Below the pieces are notes generated by a model. That model saw nothing but the letters and a program-made list of their open reading frames with translations. It did not search any database and was not told the DNA's origin. This document shows, one piece after another, positions 1 to 7,769 of a stretch of DNA of 64,000 nucleotides. Numbering within the stretch: the stretch's first letter is position 1; each line of letters begins with the position of its first letter. The position numbers and the translations under genes were made by a program. The DNA comes from Pseudocitrobacter cyperus (GTDB lineage: Bacteria; Pseudomonadota; Gammaproteobacteria; Enterobacterales; Enterobacteriaceae), in contig NZ_JAYMYY010000001.1 in the NCBI RefSeq assembly GCF_039889165.1, positions 1,178,001 through 1,242,000 of the forward strand, written 5' to 3'.

Positions 1-322
1 TATAAATCGCTTTTGACGATGATGTTTCCAGGGCAAAACCAGGCTGAACGGTAAAACCTGGCGCAGCAGTAAACTGATAGCTCACGACATATTCATCACC
101 ATTATCGACAACATCGGTATATGCTTTATTTGGCTGATCGCCGCCCGATTTCACTTTCCCCTCAATCGAAATACCGAAGCCATTGGCAAAGCGGTGAGAG
201 ATTAACAGACGATCTTTCTGCACCTTACTGTCATCGGTATATTCATGGCGATAATCAATAGTGACGGCACTTGCTGACGCGCTCACCAGGGCAAGCGCAA
301 TAAGGGTTGCAACTTTTTTCAT
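1..322 (-). CDS. KdgM-family acidic oligosaccharide porin (3' end outside window)
   Basis: Partial gene: about 107 codons are visible and the rest lies beyond position 1. The product starts MKKVATLIALALVSASASA, a clear Sec signal peptide, and the mature part opens VTIDYRHEYTDDSKVQKDRL, which is the characteristic start of the KdgM/NanC/OmpL family of small outer-membrane beta barrels. Known members admit negatively charged oligosaccharides such as oligogalacturonate. An AGAGGATT ribosome site precedes the ATG. The gene is separated from the upstream lyase/ABC operon by a strong terminator and has its own KdgR-like operator, so it is probably transcribed alone but used together with that operon. 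The substrate here is inferred from the neighbours. Confidence 0.85.
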   Translation of the reverse strand, partial: MKKVATLIALALVSASASAVTIDYRHEYTDDSKVQKDRLLISHRFANGFGISIEGKVKSGGDQPNKAYTDVVDNGDEYVVSYQFTAAPGFTVQPGFALETSSSKAIY

Positions 323-503
323 TCAATAATCCTCTGGGTATAAAAATAAGCGGCTAATATATTTTTTTTAAAGTAATAAATCCCTATTACCTAATGTGAA
401 GACACTAAGTATTCCGCAGACATTTATCCTGTACTACAAGACCGATGTTAAATACAAAAAACACCCTTGTCATTGCACTAGAAATAAAAATGAGATCGCT
501 ATC

Positions 504-536
504 AACTTAAAATGAAATATTATTTCATTTTAAGTT
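504..536. promoter_or_regulatory. 33-bp perfect palindrome containing a KdgR-like operator
   Basis: Two perfect 15-base arms flank a 3-base centre. The inner 19 bases at 511-529, AATGAAATATTATTTCATT, match the known KdgR consensus (AATGAAAC, 3 bases, GTTTCATT) at all but two positions. It lies about 180 bases upstream of the porin start, in the gap 323-657. KdgR is the established repressor of kdgM and of pectate catabolism in enterobacteria. Apart from this operator and the terminator at 604-630, the gap holds only AT-rich sequence. Confidence 0.75.
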
Positions 537-603
537 AGTTGAAAAATACATAACTCGAAATGATTTATAATCATTACCCATAAGAATTTTATAAGATACA
601 AAA

Positions 604-630
604 AAAGAACCCGGATTAACCGGGTTCTTT
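604..630 (-). terminator. Rho-independent terminator of the lyase/ABC operon
   Basis: Perfect 11-base arms (AAAGAACCCGG and its complement) around a 5-base loop. Read on the minus strand the stem is followed by a run of T. It sits 27 bases after the stop of the lyase gene at 658 and ends the leftward operon. Confidence 0.9.
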
Positions 631-657
631 AGTAGATTAACGAAAGACTTGTAAAAA

Positions 658-1815
658 TCAGCTCCTGCGTATCGGCGGGCACCACATCAAATGCTCTTTC
701 AGGCTCAGTGTTTCCTGTGGAAATGTCGTCAATAAATCGCGATATTGCTCGGCATATTTATGATAGCCCCGCAACGTCTGTAGCAGAACGCGTGTTGCAC
801 TATCCCAGACGATACCCTGTAGATCGCTGTATGGCCATAAATCCGGCTCGCGAATGAACGGTACCAGATAATCGATACCCTTTTTCACACCTCGCCCATC
901 GCGAATATGATTCCAGCGATCGATTTCCACATGTTCCGCATATCGGTTCAATAACAAATGCGCTTCCAGATTAAACAGCGAATAATGGAAGGGAATAGTA
1001 CGTTCCAGTTCCATGGTCTGCTTCCCATCCTGATCTATCTGCGCGGCCATTCGCTGAGTGAATCCTTGCTCGATAATCCGCGCCACCAGCCCCTTATCAC
1101 CATAAAACAGCGCATTCACCGTCCGCTGCACGTCATACCAGGTACCGTGATTGTTATGCCAGACATATTCTGAATGTCCGATATCGCTGTAATACATCCA
1201 GTGGTTGAAATCGCGGAACCACTGGTGCAGCCCGATAATATCGTCCGTATCCAGCACCCCGGCTGGCGATATCAGGCCAATCGTATCTATCACCATCCAT
1301 AACAGCCGCGTATCAATAAGCCCGGTTCCTCTGCCGGAAACCACGCCGGGAATGGCCTGTCCATAATTGAGATGCGGCGTCATCCGCGTATCGCTATCAA
1401 GGAACCAGCAGCGAATCTGTACTGCTGCGGCCTGAGCGTACTGTTTTTGCCCGGTGAAATACCAGGCGAGCCCCAGCGTCAGGCAACGCTCGCACATACG
1501 TATAATACGCGTGGTATCCGTATCATTATTTTCGCACTGTGGATTCGTATGCCCATCACGACGGATATAAGGCAGACCATTCGGCCTGCGCGGATTGGGC
1601 CACCAGTAGGTGCCCAGGCTGTAGTAATCATGGGCATCGCCGCTCGCCGGACGTAACTTTTTATGCACCACACTCTCTGGCGCCAGGCGCTTTAAACCGT
1701 CCGCATCGCTTACCAGCCGGCTAAGCGCTAGCTGAAGCGGTGAAAAAGGCTGCTTCAACCCCTGCCGGGCATTCTCCAGGCAGGTTTCGTCAAGGGTGTA
1801 GAGTTTTATCGCCAC
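658..1815 (-). CDS. Alginate_lyase-domain protein without signal peptide (PL38-like, probably cytosolic)
   Basis: 385 residues with a GTG start 5 bases after the ATPase gene; the purine-rich end of that gene serves as ribosome site. Conserved blocks shared with the paralogue at 6521 are DYYSLGTYWWPNP near residue 64, DGLPYIR-like NGLPYIRRDG near 79 and HNNHGTWYD at 220-228. This pattern belongs to the alginate_lyase (alpha/alpha toroid) family that includes PL38 glucuronan/alginate lyases. There is no signal peptide, so it likely cleaves oligosaccharides after import by the ABC transporter in the same operon. Beta-elimination of a uronate polymer is inferred from family; the exact glycan (glucuronan, alginate or other) is not visible. 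Confidence 0.75.
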   Translation of the reverse strand: MAIKLYTLDETCLENARQGLKQPFSPLQLALSRLVSDADGLKRLAPESVVHKKLRPASGDAHDYYSLGTYWWPNPRRPNGLPYIRRDGHTNPQCENNDTDTTRIIRMCERCLTLGLAWYFTGQKQYAQAAAVQIRCWFLDSDTRMTPHLNYGQAIPGVVSGRGTGLIDTRLLWMVIDTIGLISPAGVLDTDDIIGLHQWFRDFNHWMYYSDIGHSEYVWHNNHGTWYDVQRTVNALFYGDKGLVARIIEQGFTQRMAAQIDQDGKQTMELERTIPFHYSLFNLEAHLLLNRYAEHVEIDRWNHIRDGRGVKKGIDYLVPFIREPDLWPYSDLQGIVWDSATRVLLQTLRGYHKYAEQYRDLLTTFPQETLSLKEHLMWCPPIRRS

Positions 1816-1820
1816 GGTGC

Positions 1821-2912
1821 TTATTCCCCCTTGTCGGCAATACGTTCACCCGATGCCGCATCAAACAGATGCACCCCGGAAAGCTTTGGCTGCAACCACA
1901 CTTTGTCCCCCTCTTTTACCGCCAGACGCTGCTTGAACACCGAGGTAAATGCGCCTCCGCCGGTATCGCAGAAGAGCTGCATATCTGAACCGGTATTTTC
2001 AATGGCCGTGATTACCGCACCCAGGGCATCTTCCTGCTCCTGGTTGACCACATTCACCTGCTCCGGGCGAATGGTATAGACCACCTGTTGACCATTTTTC
2101 ACCTTGAGTGAGCCTGGCAAACGCAGTAATGAACCATCACGCAGGCGCAGTTGAGCGATATCGCCGTTAAGCACAATTTCACCTGGCAACTGATTAATTT
2201 CTGGCGAGCCGATGAAACCGGCAACAAACAAATTTGCCGGGCGATCGTAGAGTTCCAGCGGTGTCCCGGCCTGCTCAATACGCCCATCGCGCAATACCAC
2301 AATCATTTGTCCCATGGTCATGGCTTCTATCTGATCGTGGGTGACATAAACAGAAGTGGTTTTCAGACGGCGGTGTAGTTCGCGGATCTCACCGCGAACC
2401 TGAGTACGCAATTTGGCATCCAGGTTAGAGAGCGGTTCATCGAACAGGAAAACCTGCGGTTTACGCACGATAGCGCGCCCCATCGCGACACGCTGCCGCT
2501 GCCCGCCGGAGAGATCTTTCGGCAAACGCTCCAGCAGCGGCGTTAGGTTCAAAAGTTCTGCTGCCTCTTCAACCTTCTGATTAATTTCTGTTTTCGGCAA
2601 CTTCGCCATTTTCAGTGCGAAGCCCATGTTTTCGCGTACCGTCATTTGTGGATAGAGCGCATAGCTCTGAAAAACCATCGCGATGTCACGCAGTTTGGGT
2701 TCCACATCGGTTACGACACGTTCATTGATGTGGATATCGCCTTCGGAAATCTCCTCCAGCCCGGCAATCATGCGCAGCAGCGTCGATTTCCCGCAGCCGC
2801 TTGGCCCCACCAGCACGCAGAACTCGCCATCCGGAATCGTCAATGAGACATTTTTAATCACATGCGCATCGCCATAAGATTTACGAACATTGTTCAGAAC
2901 AACCGATCCCAT
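1821..2912 (-). CDS. Sugar ABC transporter ATP-binding protein (MalK/UgpC type)
   Basis: 363 residues from the ATG at 2912, which has AAGGAG 8 bases upstream; longer in-frame extensions lack this. The start MGSVVLNNVRKSYGD, Walker A GPSGCGKST, signature LSGGQRQR, Walker B VFLFDEP and the H-loop VYVTHD are all present. The C-terminal third is the TOBE/OB regulatory domain found in MalK, UgpC and MsmK. It energises the two permeases encoded just upstream (10 bases away). Such ATPases are sometimes shared between importers; here it has its own complete set of partners. Confidence 0.92.
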   Translation of the reverse strand: MGSVVLNNVRKSYGDAHVIKNVSLTIPDGEFCVLVGPSGCGKSTLLRMIAGLEEISEGDIHINERVVTDVEPKLRDIAMVFQSYALYPQMTVRENMGFALKMAKLPKTEINQKVEEAAELLNLTPLLERLPKDLSGGQRQRVAMGRAIVRKPQVFLFDEPLSNLDAKLRTQVRGEIRELHRRLKTTSVYVTHDQIEAMTMGQMIVVLRDGRIEQAGTPLELYDRPANLFVAGFIGSPEINQLPGEIVLNGDIAQLRLRDGSLLRLPGSLKVKNGQQVVYTIRPEQVNVVNQEQEDALGAVITAIENTGSDMQLFCDTGGGAFTSVFKQRLAVKEGDKVWLQPKLSGVHLFDAASGERIADKGE

Positions 2913-2922
2913 TGCAGACTCC

Positions 2923-3762
2923 TTATCCTTTAACCGCGCCGGACATAATCCCGCGGTTGAAATGTTTTTGCAGACCCAGATACACGATGATGCTCGGCAA
3001 CATAGCCAGCAGCGTAATGGCGATGAAAATGTTCGGCGTGATACTTTCATCCGTGCGCAGCGACCCCAGAATCACCGGAATAGTGTTCAGGCTGTCCTGG
3101 TTAATGACAATCAGCGGCAACAGATACTGATCCCAAATCATGATGAAACCAAAAGTCACCACCGTGCCCAACGCCGGTTTCACCAGCGGCAGGATGACGT
3201 GGAAAAAGATTTGCCATTCATTCGCACCGTCGATACGCGCGGCTTCTTCCAGCTCTTTTGGGATGGCCGACATAAATTCAGTCAGTACGAAGATTGAGAA
3301 TGCCCAGCCCACCACCGGCAGGATCATGCCCAGGTAACTGTTGTACAACGAGGCATCAATCAGCGGCAGGCGCCAGTTGATTATCATATACAACGGAATA
3401 GCGATGACCTCTTCCGGCAACATCATCGTCGAGAGAATAATCAGGCTCACCAGCGCCACGCCGCGGAATTTTTTTCGCGCCAGCGCGTAAGCCGCAAGGG
3501 CGCTGACGGAGACCTGCAAAATCGTGCCGAAAAAAACCACCAGAATAGAGTTCAGCAAATATTGCCAGACGCCGATGTCTTGCCAGGCGAAGATAAAGTT
3601 CTCCAGTGAGAAGGATTTCGGCCAGGCTAATAGTTCGCCGGGTTTCACCGGCGCACCGCTGAATGCCGTGGCAACAATGCCCCAGAAGGGCCCAACAAAG
3701 ACGATCAACAGCAACAGATAGATACACCAGCGCCCTGCCGTGTCCCAACGCTTACTTAACAT
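2923..3762 (-). CDS. Carbohydrate ABC transporter permease (MalG type)
   Basis: 279 residues with about six hydrophobic segments, the first directly after the N terminus (IYLLLLIVFVGPFWGIVATA). The EAA loop, ELEEAARIDGANEWQIFFHVILPLVKP, is near residue 190 and is the contact site for the ATPase. AAGGAGAC precedes the ATG. It is the second permease of the importer and lies 9 bases after the MalF-type partner. Length and motif order are normal for the CUT1 family, which imports di- and oligosaccharides. Confidence 0.92.
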   Translation of the reverse strand: MLSKRWDTAGRWCIYLLLLIVFVGPFWGIVATAFSGAPVKPGELLAWPKSFSLENFIFAWQDIGVWQYLLNSILVVFFGTILQVSVSALAAYALARKKFRGVALVSLIILSTMMLPEEVIAIPLYMIINWRLPLIDASLYNSYLGMILPVVGWAFSIFVLTEFMSAIPKELEEAARIDGANEWQIFFHVILPLVKPALGTVVTFGFIMIWDQYLLPLIVINQDSLNTIPVILGSLRTDESITPNIFIAITLLAMLPSIIVYLGLQKHFNRGIMSGAVKG

Positions 3763-3771
3763 GCTGTCTCC

Positions 3772-4713
3772 TTAGTAACGCGCAATGCGTTTCTTTAACG
3801 TCAGGTGGCAAATCGTCAGTACCACGGTAAAGGCGAACAGCAGGAACGATACGGCGGAGGCATAGCCATAGTCGAACTGCTCAAAGCCCAGTTTGTAGAT
3901 ATGCGTCATGATCATTTCGGTGGCGTTAGACGGCCCGCCGCCGGTGGTGGCATAGACCTCAGCAAACACGCGAAAACCGCGGATAAACGACAGCATCAAC
4001 ACCACCGATAGCGCGGGGATCATCCCCGGCAGCGTGACATAGCGCAGGCGATTCCACCAGTTTGCGCCATCGACATTCGCCGCGTCGTACAGGTCTCGGC
4101 TGATGCCCGCCAACCCGGCAATGAAAATCACCATGTTATAGGGCACGGCTTTCCAGATATGCAGCAGCATGATGACCCACAGCGCCTGGTCACTGCTGGC
4201 GAGGAACCCTTGATCCGCCACGCCAAACCAGCTCAGGATGTGGTTCACCACCCCATTTGGCGTGGGGTTAAACAGAATGCGCCACATCTCAGCCACGATC
4301 GCCGCACTGGTCACTGCGGGTAAAAAGATGGCGGTTCGGATGAAGCGTAAATGGCGCGCGGGGCCTTCAAGCAGCATCGCAAGAAAAAAAGCCAGCACGG
4401 CGGCAACGACCATCGTTACCAGCACGTACAGGAAGGTATTCGCCACAGCGGCATGCAGTTCGGCATCAGCAAATGCGCGGGCGAAGTTTGCCCCACCGAC
4501 CCACTCATTAGGCTGGTTGAAATTCACCTTATAAAAGCTCATCACCAGCCCCTGAATCATGGGGATGAATTTAAACCAGGTGAAAATAATCAGCGCCGGA
4601 GCAAGGAAGAGCCAGGGAATAATTGCCCGTTTACGTGCGGGCGTCAGCCACAAGACGCCGTCACCGGCGTCTTTCCTTTGTGGTGTCGCCATTTTACTCT
4701 CATGTAATGTCAT
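3772..4713 (-). CDS. Carbohydrate ABC transporter permease (MalF type)
   Basis: 313 residues from the ATG at 4713 (TGAGG 9 bases upstream); a TTG five codons earlier would overlap the solute-binding gene, and an ATG at 4692 (GAGAG upstream) is a possible shorter start. The protein has six predicted membrane helices and the EAA loop DLYDAANVDGANWWNRLRYVTLPGM near residue 215. Partner of the MalG-type permease in a CUT1 importer. It follows the binding-protein gene by only 11 bases, consistent with one operon. Confidence 0.9.
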   Translation of the reverse strand: MTLHESKMATPQRKDAGDGVLWLTPARKRAIIPWLFLAPALIIFTWFKFIPMIQGLVMSFYKVNFNQPNEWVGGANFARAFADAELHAAVANTFLYVLVTMVVAAVLAFFLAMLLEGPARHLRFIRTAIFLPAVTSAAIVAEMWRILFNPTPNGVVNHILSWFGVADQGFLASSDQALWVIMLLHIWKAVPYNMVIFIAGLAGISRDLYDAANVDGANWWNRLRYVTLPGMIPALSVVLMLSFIRGFRVFAEVYATTGGGPSNATEMIMTHIYKLGFEQFDYGYASAVSFLLFAFTVVLTICHLTLKKRIARY

Positions 4714-4724
4714 TGACCGCGACC

Positions 4725-6014
4725 TCAATTAGCCAGCACATTTTGTTTCGCCAGTTCCTGATTAAGCTTCTCGTTCATGACCGTCAGTTCTTTATTAATG
4801 TCGCCTGAACAATCGGAGAAAATACGGTTAAAGCCTTCCGCCGTCACCTGACGCGCAGGCGTCCAGTTAGGGATTTGCGGGACATAGCGGCCATGGCTGC
4901 TATAGAGTGCTGCAAATGTGTTCCAGCGCGGATCCTGATAGACCTGCTCAACGTTGACGTTTTTATTCACCGGCAGACGTACCACAGGAATATTCTTTGT
5001 GCCTTTACCCATGCCGATCTCCTGGCCTTCACGGGAGATCATAAATTCAATAAATTTACGCGCGTCCTCTTTTTGCTGGCTGCTTTTCATCATAAAAACG
5101 GTGGTACCTTCAGCCAGCGTGGCTTCATTTTTGGGGCCCTGAAGCGTGACGATTTCGTAGTTATCTTTGCCGGGGTCTTTATCCATCAGCGCAATATGAT
5201 AAGGGCCGGTGAAAAACATACCGGACTGTCCGGAGCGGAACGAGGGGATCACATCCGCCGTTGTCGCATTGATAGCCCCAGGCTGCGTGACTTTCTCGCA
5301 CAGTAACGTGCGAATAAACTGTGTCGCCTGCGCGACCTGCGGGGTATTCATCGTGGCAGTAAATTTATCGCCTTTTTTCGCCACATAATCACCGCCCGCC
5401 TGCCAGATAAAGCTGCTCATAAACCAACTGGCATACCCACGCGTCGTGGAGCCGGGGACGATGAACCCATAAGTATCCTGCTTACCGTTGCCATCGGGAT
5501 CCTGGTGAGTGAATGCTTTCGCCAATGCCAGAACATCGTCCCAGGTTTTTGGCTGCGGAAGGCCCAGCTTTTCACGCCAGTCTTTACGAACCATCAGGGC
5601 GAAAGTTTGTGCCGAGGTGGGTACCCCGTAATACTTTCCGTCAGCATATCGGGTGCTCTCCCAGGCCGTTGGAAAGAGATCCTGACTGCCCTTGATGGAC
5701 TCGGGTTTGATCTCGTCAACGATGCCCAACTGGATAAACTGCCCGAGCGCGGTCGCGTCATTAAAGATAAGATCGGGTAAAGCGTTTCCCGCCGCCGCCC
5801 GCGCCAGACGTTGTTCAAAATCGGTCGTTGCGTTGAAATACTCAATTTTGATCCCGGTTTTCTTCTCAAAGGCTTCCGCCTCATTTTTATAGATATTTTT
5901 TGAGTCATTACTCGCACGGATCCAGACATTCAGCGTTGTGCTGGCAAAGGTCTGCCCACAACCCAGACCTAATGCTGTTAACAAAAGTAACGAGCGGAGT
6001 TTATTTCCAGACAT
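4725..6014 (-). CDS. Extracellular solute-binding protein of the oligosaccharide ABC importer
   Basis: 429 residues. Of two nearby ATGs, the one at 6014 is preferred because AAGGA lies 7 bases before it, whereas the one at 6020 is only one base from that site. A Sec signal peptide ends about TFA|STTLNVW, and the mature protein has the family-1 binding-protein pattern (ASNDSKNIYKNEAEAFEKKTGIKIEYF, then NALPDLIF). First gene of the leftward operon, divergent from the exported lyase. The ligand is presumably an unsaturated uronate oligosaccharide, inferred from the lyases and the porin. Confidence 0.88.
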   Translation of the reverse strand: MSGNKLRSLLLLTALGLGCGQTFASTTLNVWIRASNDSKNIYKNEAEAFEKKTGIKIEYFNATTDFEQRLARAAAGNALPDLIFNDATALGQFIQLGIVDEIKPESIKGSQDLFPTAWESTRYADGKYYGVPTSAQTFALMVRKDWREKLGLPQPKTWDDVLALAKAFTHQDPDGNGKQDTYGFIVPGSTTRGYASWFMSSFIWQAGGDYVAKKGDKFTATMNTPQVAQATQFIRTLLCEKVTQPGAINATTADVIPSFRSGQSGMFFTGPYHIALMDKDPGKDNYEIVTLQGPKNEATLAEGTTVFMMKSSQQKEDARKFIEFMISREGQEIGMGKGTKNIPVVRLPVNKNVNVEQVYQDPRWNTFAALYSSHGRYVPQIPNWTPARQVTAEGFNRIFSDCSGDINKELTVMNEKLNQELAKQNVLAN

Positions 6015-6130
6015 TTTCATATCCTTTTATTGTAGGTCGATGAGGTATTATCGATTCGCTTATAACATGCGAAACAAATATTACCCCTCATTTAATAGAA
6101 TGCTTTTTTCAAACACAACGGGGCAAAATA

Positions 6131-6143
6131 GAAATAGCGTTTC
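6131..6143. promoter_or_regulatory. Candidate weak KdgR site in the divergent promoter region
   Basis: GAAATAGCGTTTC fits the core GAAA-YRNYR-TTTC of KdgR operators, the same core as the perfect palindrome at 504-536, but the flanking bases do not match. It lies between the binding-protein gene (minus) and the exported lyase (plus), a gap of about 500 bases (6015-6520) that is very AT-rich and otherwise shows only the CRP-like site at 6329. Confidence 0.4.
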
Positions 6144-6328
6144 GAAATTAAAAAATTAGCTTTGGATCACACAAAAATATGGTTAAATTTTAACCAATAA
6201 AAAATAGGTGATACTTATCAGTAACATACAAAATAACGCATTTAATTTAAATTTTTTAATTTTTTTGATATTCGCGATATTACGTGATGCAAGCCGCATT
6301 TCTCTCGCCATTTTCGTTCTCTTGCACC

Positions 6329-6350
6329 AGTAAAGATCTACATCACATTT
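6329..6350. promoter_or_regulatory. Candidate CRP-cAMP site
   Basis: Sixteen of 22 positions agree with the consensus AAATGTGA-N6-TCACATTT; the right half (ATCACATTT) is nearly perfect while the left half is poor. A CRP site is expected for a catabolic divergent promoter. It lies 171 bases before the ATG of the exported lyase. Confidence 0.45.
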
Positions 6351-6520
6351 TTTCCCGCAAGCTCTTTTACACTGCGAAAAATTAATTCCGCAACATTGTT
6401 TTATGCAGCATTTAAATACTGCACAGCATTTTTTTGTATTTTTTTTACAGTGACGCTTTGATGGGGTTGAAAAATATTTTTTTCGGCCACTATCCCGACA
6501 TTAACCAGAGGTATAAAAGA

Positions 6521-7750
6521 ATGAATATCGCAAAATACAGTGGGGCTTTAAGTTTGACAGTGCTGTCACTCGCTATCAGCACTTCGCTTTATGCTGCAAC
6601 GGTAATAAAACCCGCCATCCTGTCGCCGGACGAACTGGCGTACAGCCAACAGCAGATTACGGCTCAAGCTCCGGCCTTCGTCCATGCCCGCGATGCGCTG
6701 GTAAAACGTGCCGATGCCGCGCTGACGCACCCTTTATTTTCCGTCATGGACAAAACGTTAGTCGCCGTAAGCGGCGATAAACACGACTACTATAGTTTTC
6801 CCCCCTACTGGTGGCCCGATCCGGATAAAAAAGACGGCCTGCCTTATATCCGCAAAGATGGCGAAACAAACCCTGCGGCCAACAGCGACGCCACGGATAA
6901 AAATCGTCTGGTAAAAATGAGCAACGACGTTTACACGCTCACACTTGCCTGGTACTTCACGCAGGATAAACGCTACGCCGAAAAAGCGACCGCGCAAATC
7001 AATAGCTGGTTCCTTAACCCGCAGACGAAAATGAATGCCAGTCTGCAATATGCGCAGGCCATTCCGGGGATCAACAACGGGCGCGGCATTGGCATTATCG
7101 ATAGCCGTGCGCTGGTCGATGTGGTCGATGCCATTGAACTGCTGCACGGCACACAACAGCTTTCCGACGCCGATTATCGCAAACTTCAGTCGTGGTATGG
7201 CGATTTCTGGCACTGGATGATGACCAGCCAGAACGGTTTCGAAGAGCAGAACTGGCATAATAACCATGGCACCTGGTTTGACCTTCAGGCAGCCACCTTC
7301 GCCTGGTTTAGCGGGAAACCCGAAGAGGCGAAAAAGCAACTGCAAATCACCCAGCTTCGCCGAATCGCCGGACATTTCGACATGCAGGGCCGCCAGACGG
7401 CCGAACTCGAACGGACTCGCCCATGGCACTACAGCAACTTTAATCTTGAGGCCTACAGCCGCTTAGGACGTCTGGGCGAAAAAGTGGGGGTCGATATCTG
7501 GAACTTCACCCTCGACGATCACAGCCTGCGCAACGGCTACGCGTATATCGCACAGTTTGTCGATGGCACAACGGCCTGGCCGTGGAAAGACATCGACAAG
7601 TGGGATGATAAAAAAGCCCTGTTTAATGTTTCTACCGCTGCTCACGCCTGGCCTGACGATACGACATTCTCCCAAAAGGCACGCTGGCTGCAGGCGAAAT
7701 ACCCTGACGATATCACCACCCTAACCAGCCCACTGCCGCTTGCTCATTGA
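6521..7750 (+). CDS. Exported Alginate_lyase-domain protein (PL38-like)
   Basis: 409 residues from the ATG at 6521 (AGAGGT 9 bases upstream). An upstream in-frame extension is rejected because this start opens directly with a signal peptide, NIAKYSGALSLTVLSLAIS, cut about LYA|ATV. The blocks DYYSFPPYWWPDP, DGLPYIRKDG, QYAQAIPGINNGRGIGIIDSR and HNNHGTWFD (His near 246) match the paralogue at 658-1815. It is therefore the periplasmic partner, cutting polymer that entered by the KdgM-type porin before ABC uptake. The heparinase-type gene follows 19 bases later. Uronate lyase activity is inferred from family. Confidence 0.8.
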   Translation: MNIAKYSGALSLTVLSLAISTSLYAATVIKPAILSPDELAYSQQQITAQAPAFVHARDALVKRADAALTHPLFSVMDKTLVAVSGDKHDYYSFPPYWWPDPDKKDGLPYIRKDGETNPAANSDATDKNRLVKMSNDVYTLTLAWYFTQDKRYAEKATAQINSWFLNPQTKMNASLQYAQAIPGINNGRGIGIIDSRALVDVVDAIELLHGTQQLSDADYRKLQSWYGDFWHWMMTSQNGFEEQNWHNNHGTWFDLQAATFAWFSGKPEEAKKQLQITQLRRIAGHFDMQGRQTAELERTRPWHYSNFNLEAYSRLGRLGEKVGVDIWNFTLDDHSLRNGYAYIAQFVDGTTAWPWKDIDKWDDKKALFNVSTAAHAWPDDTTFSQKARWLQAKYPDDITTLTSPLPLAH

Positions 7751-7769
7751 TGTAAAGGATAAGCCGACT

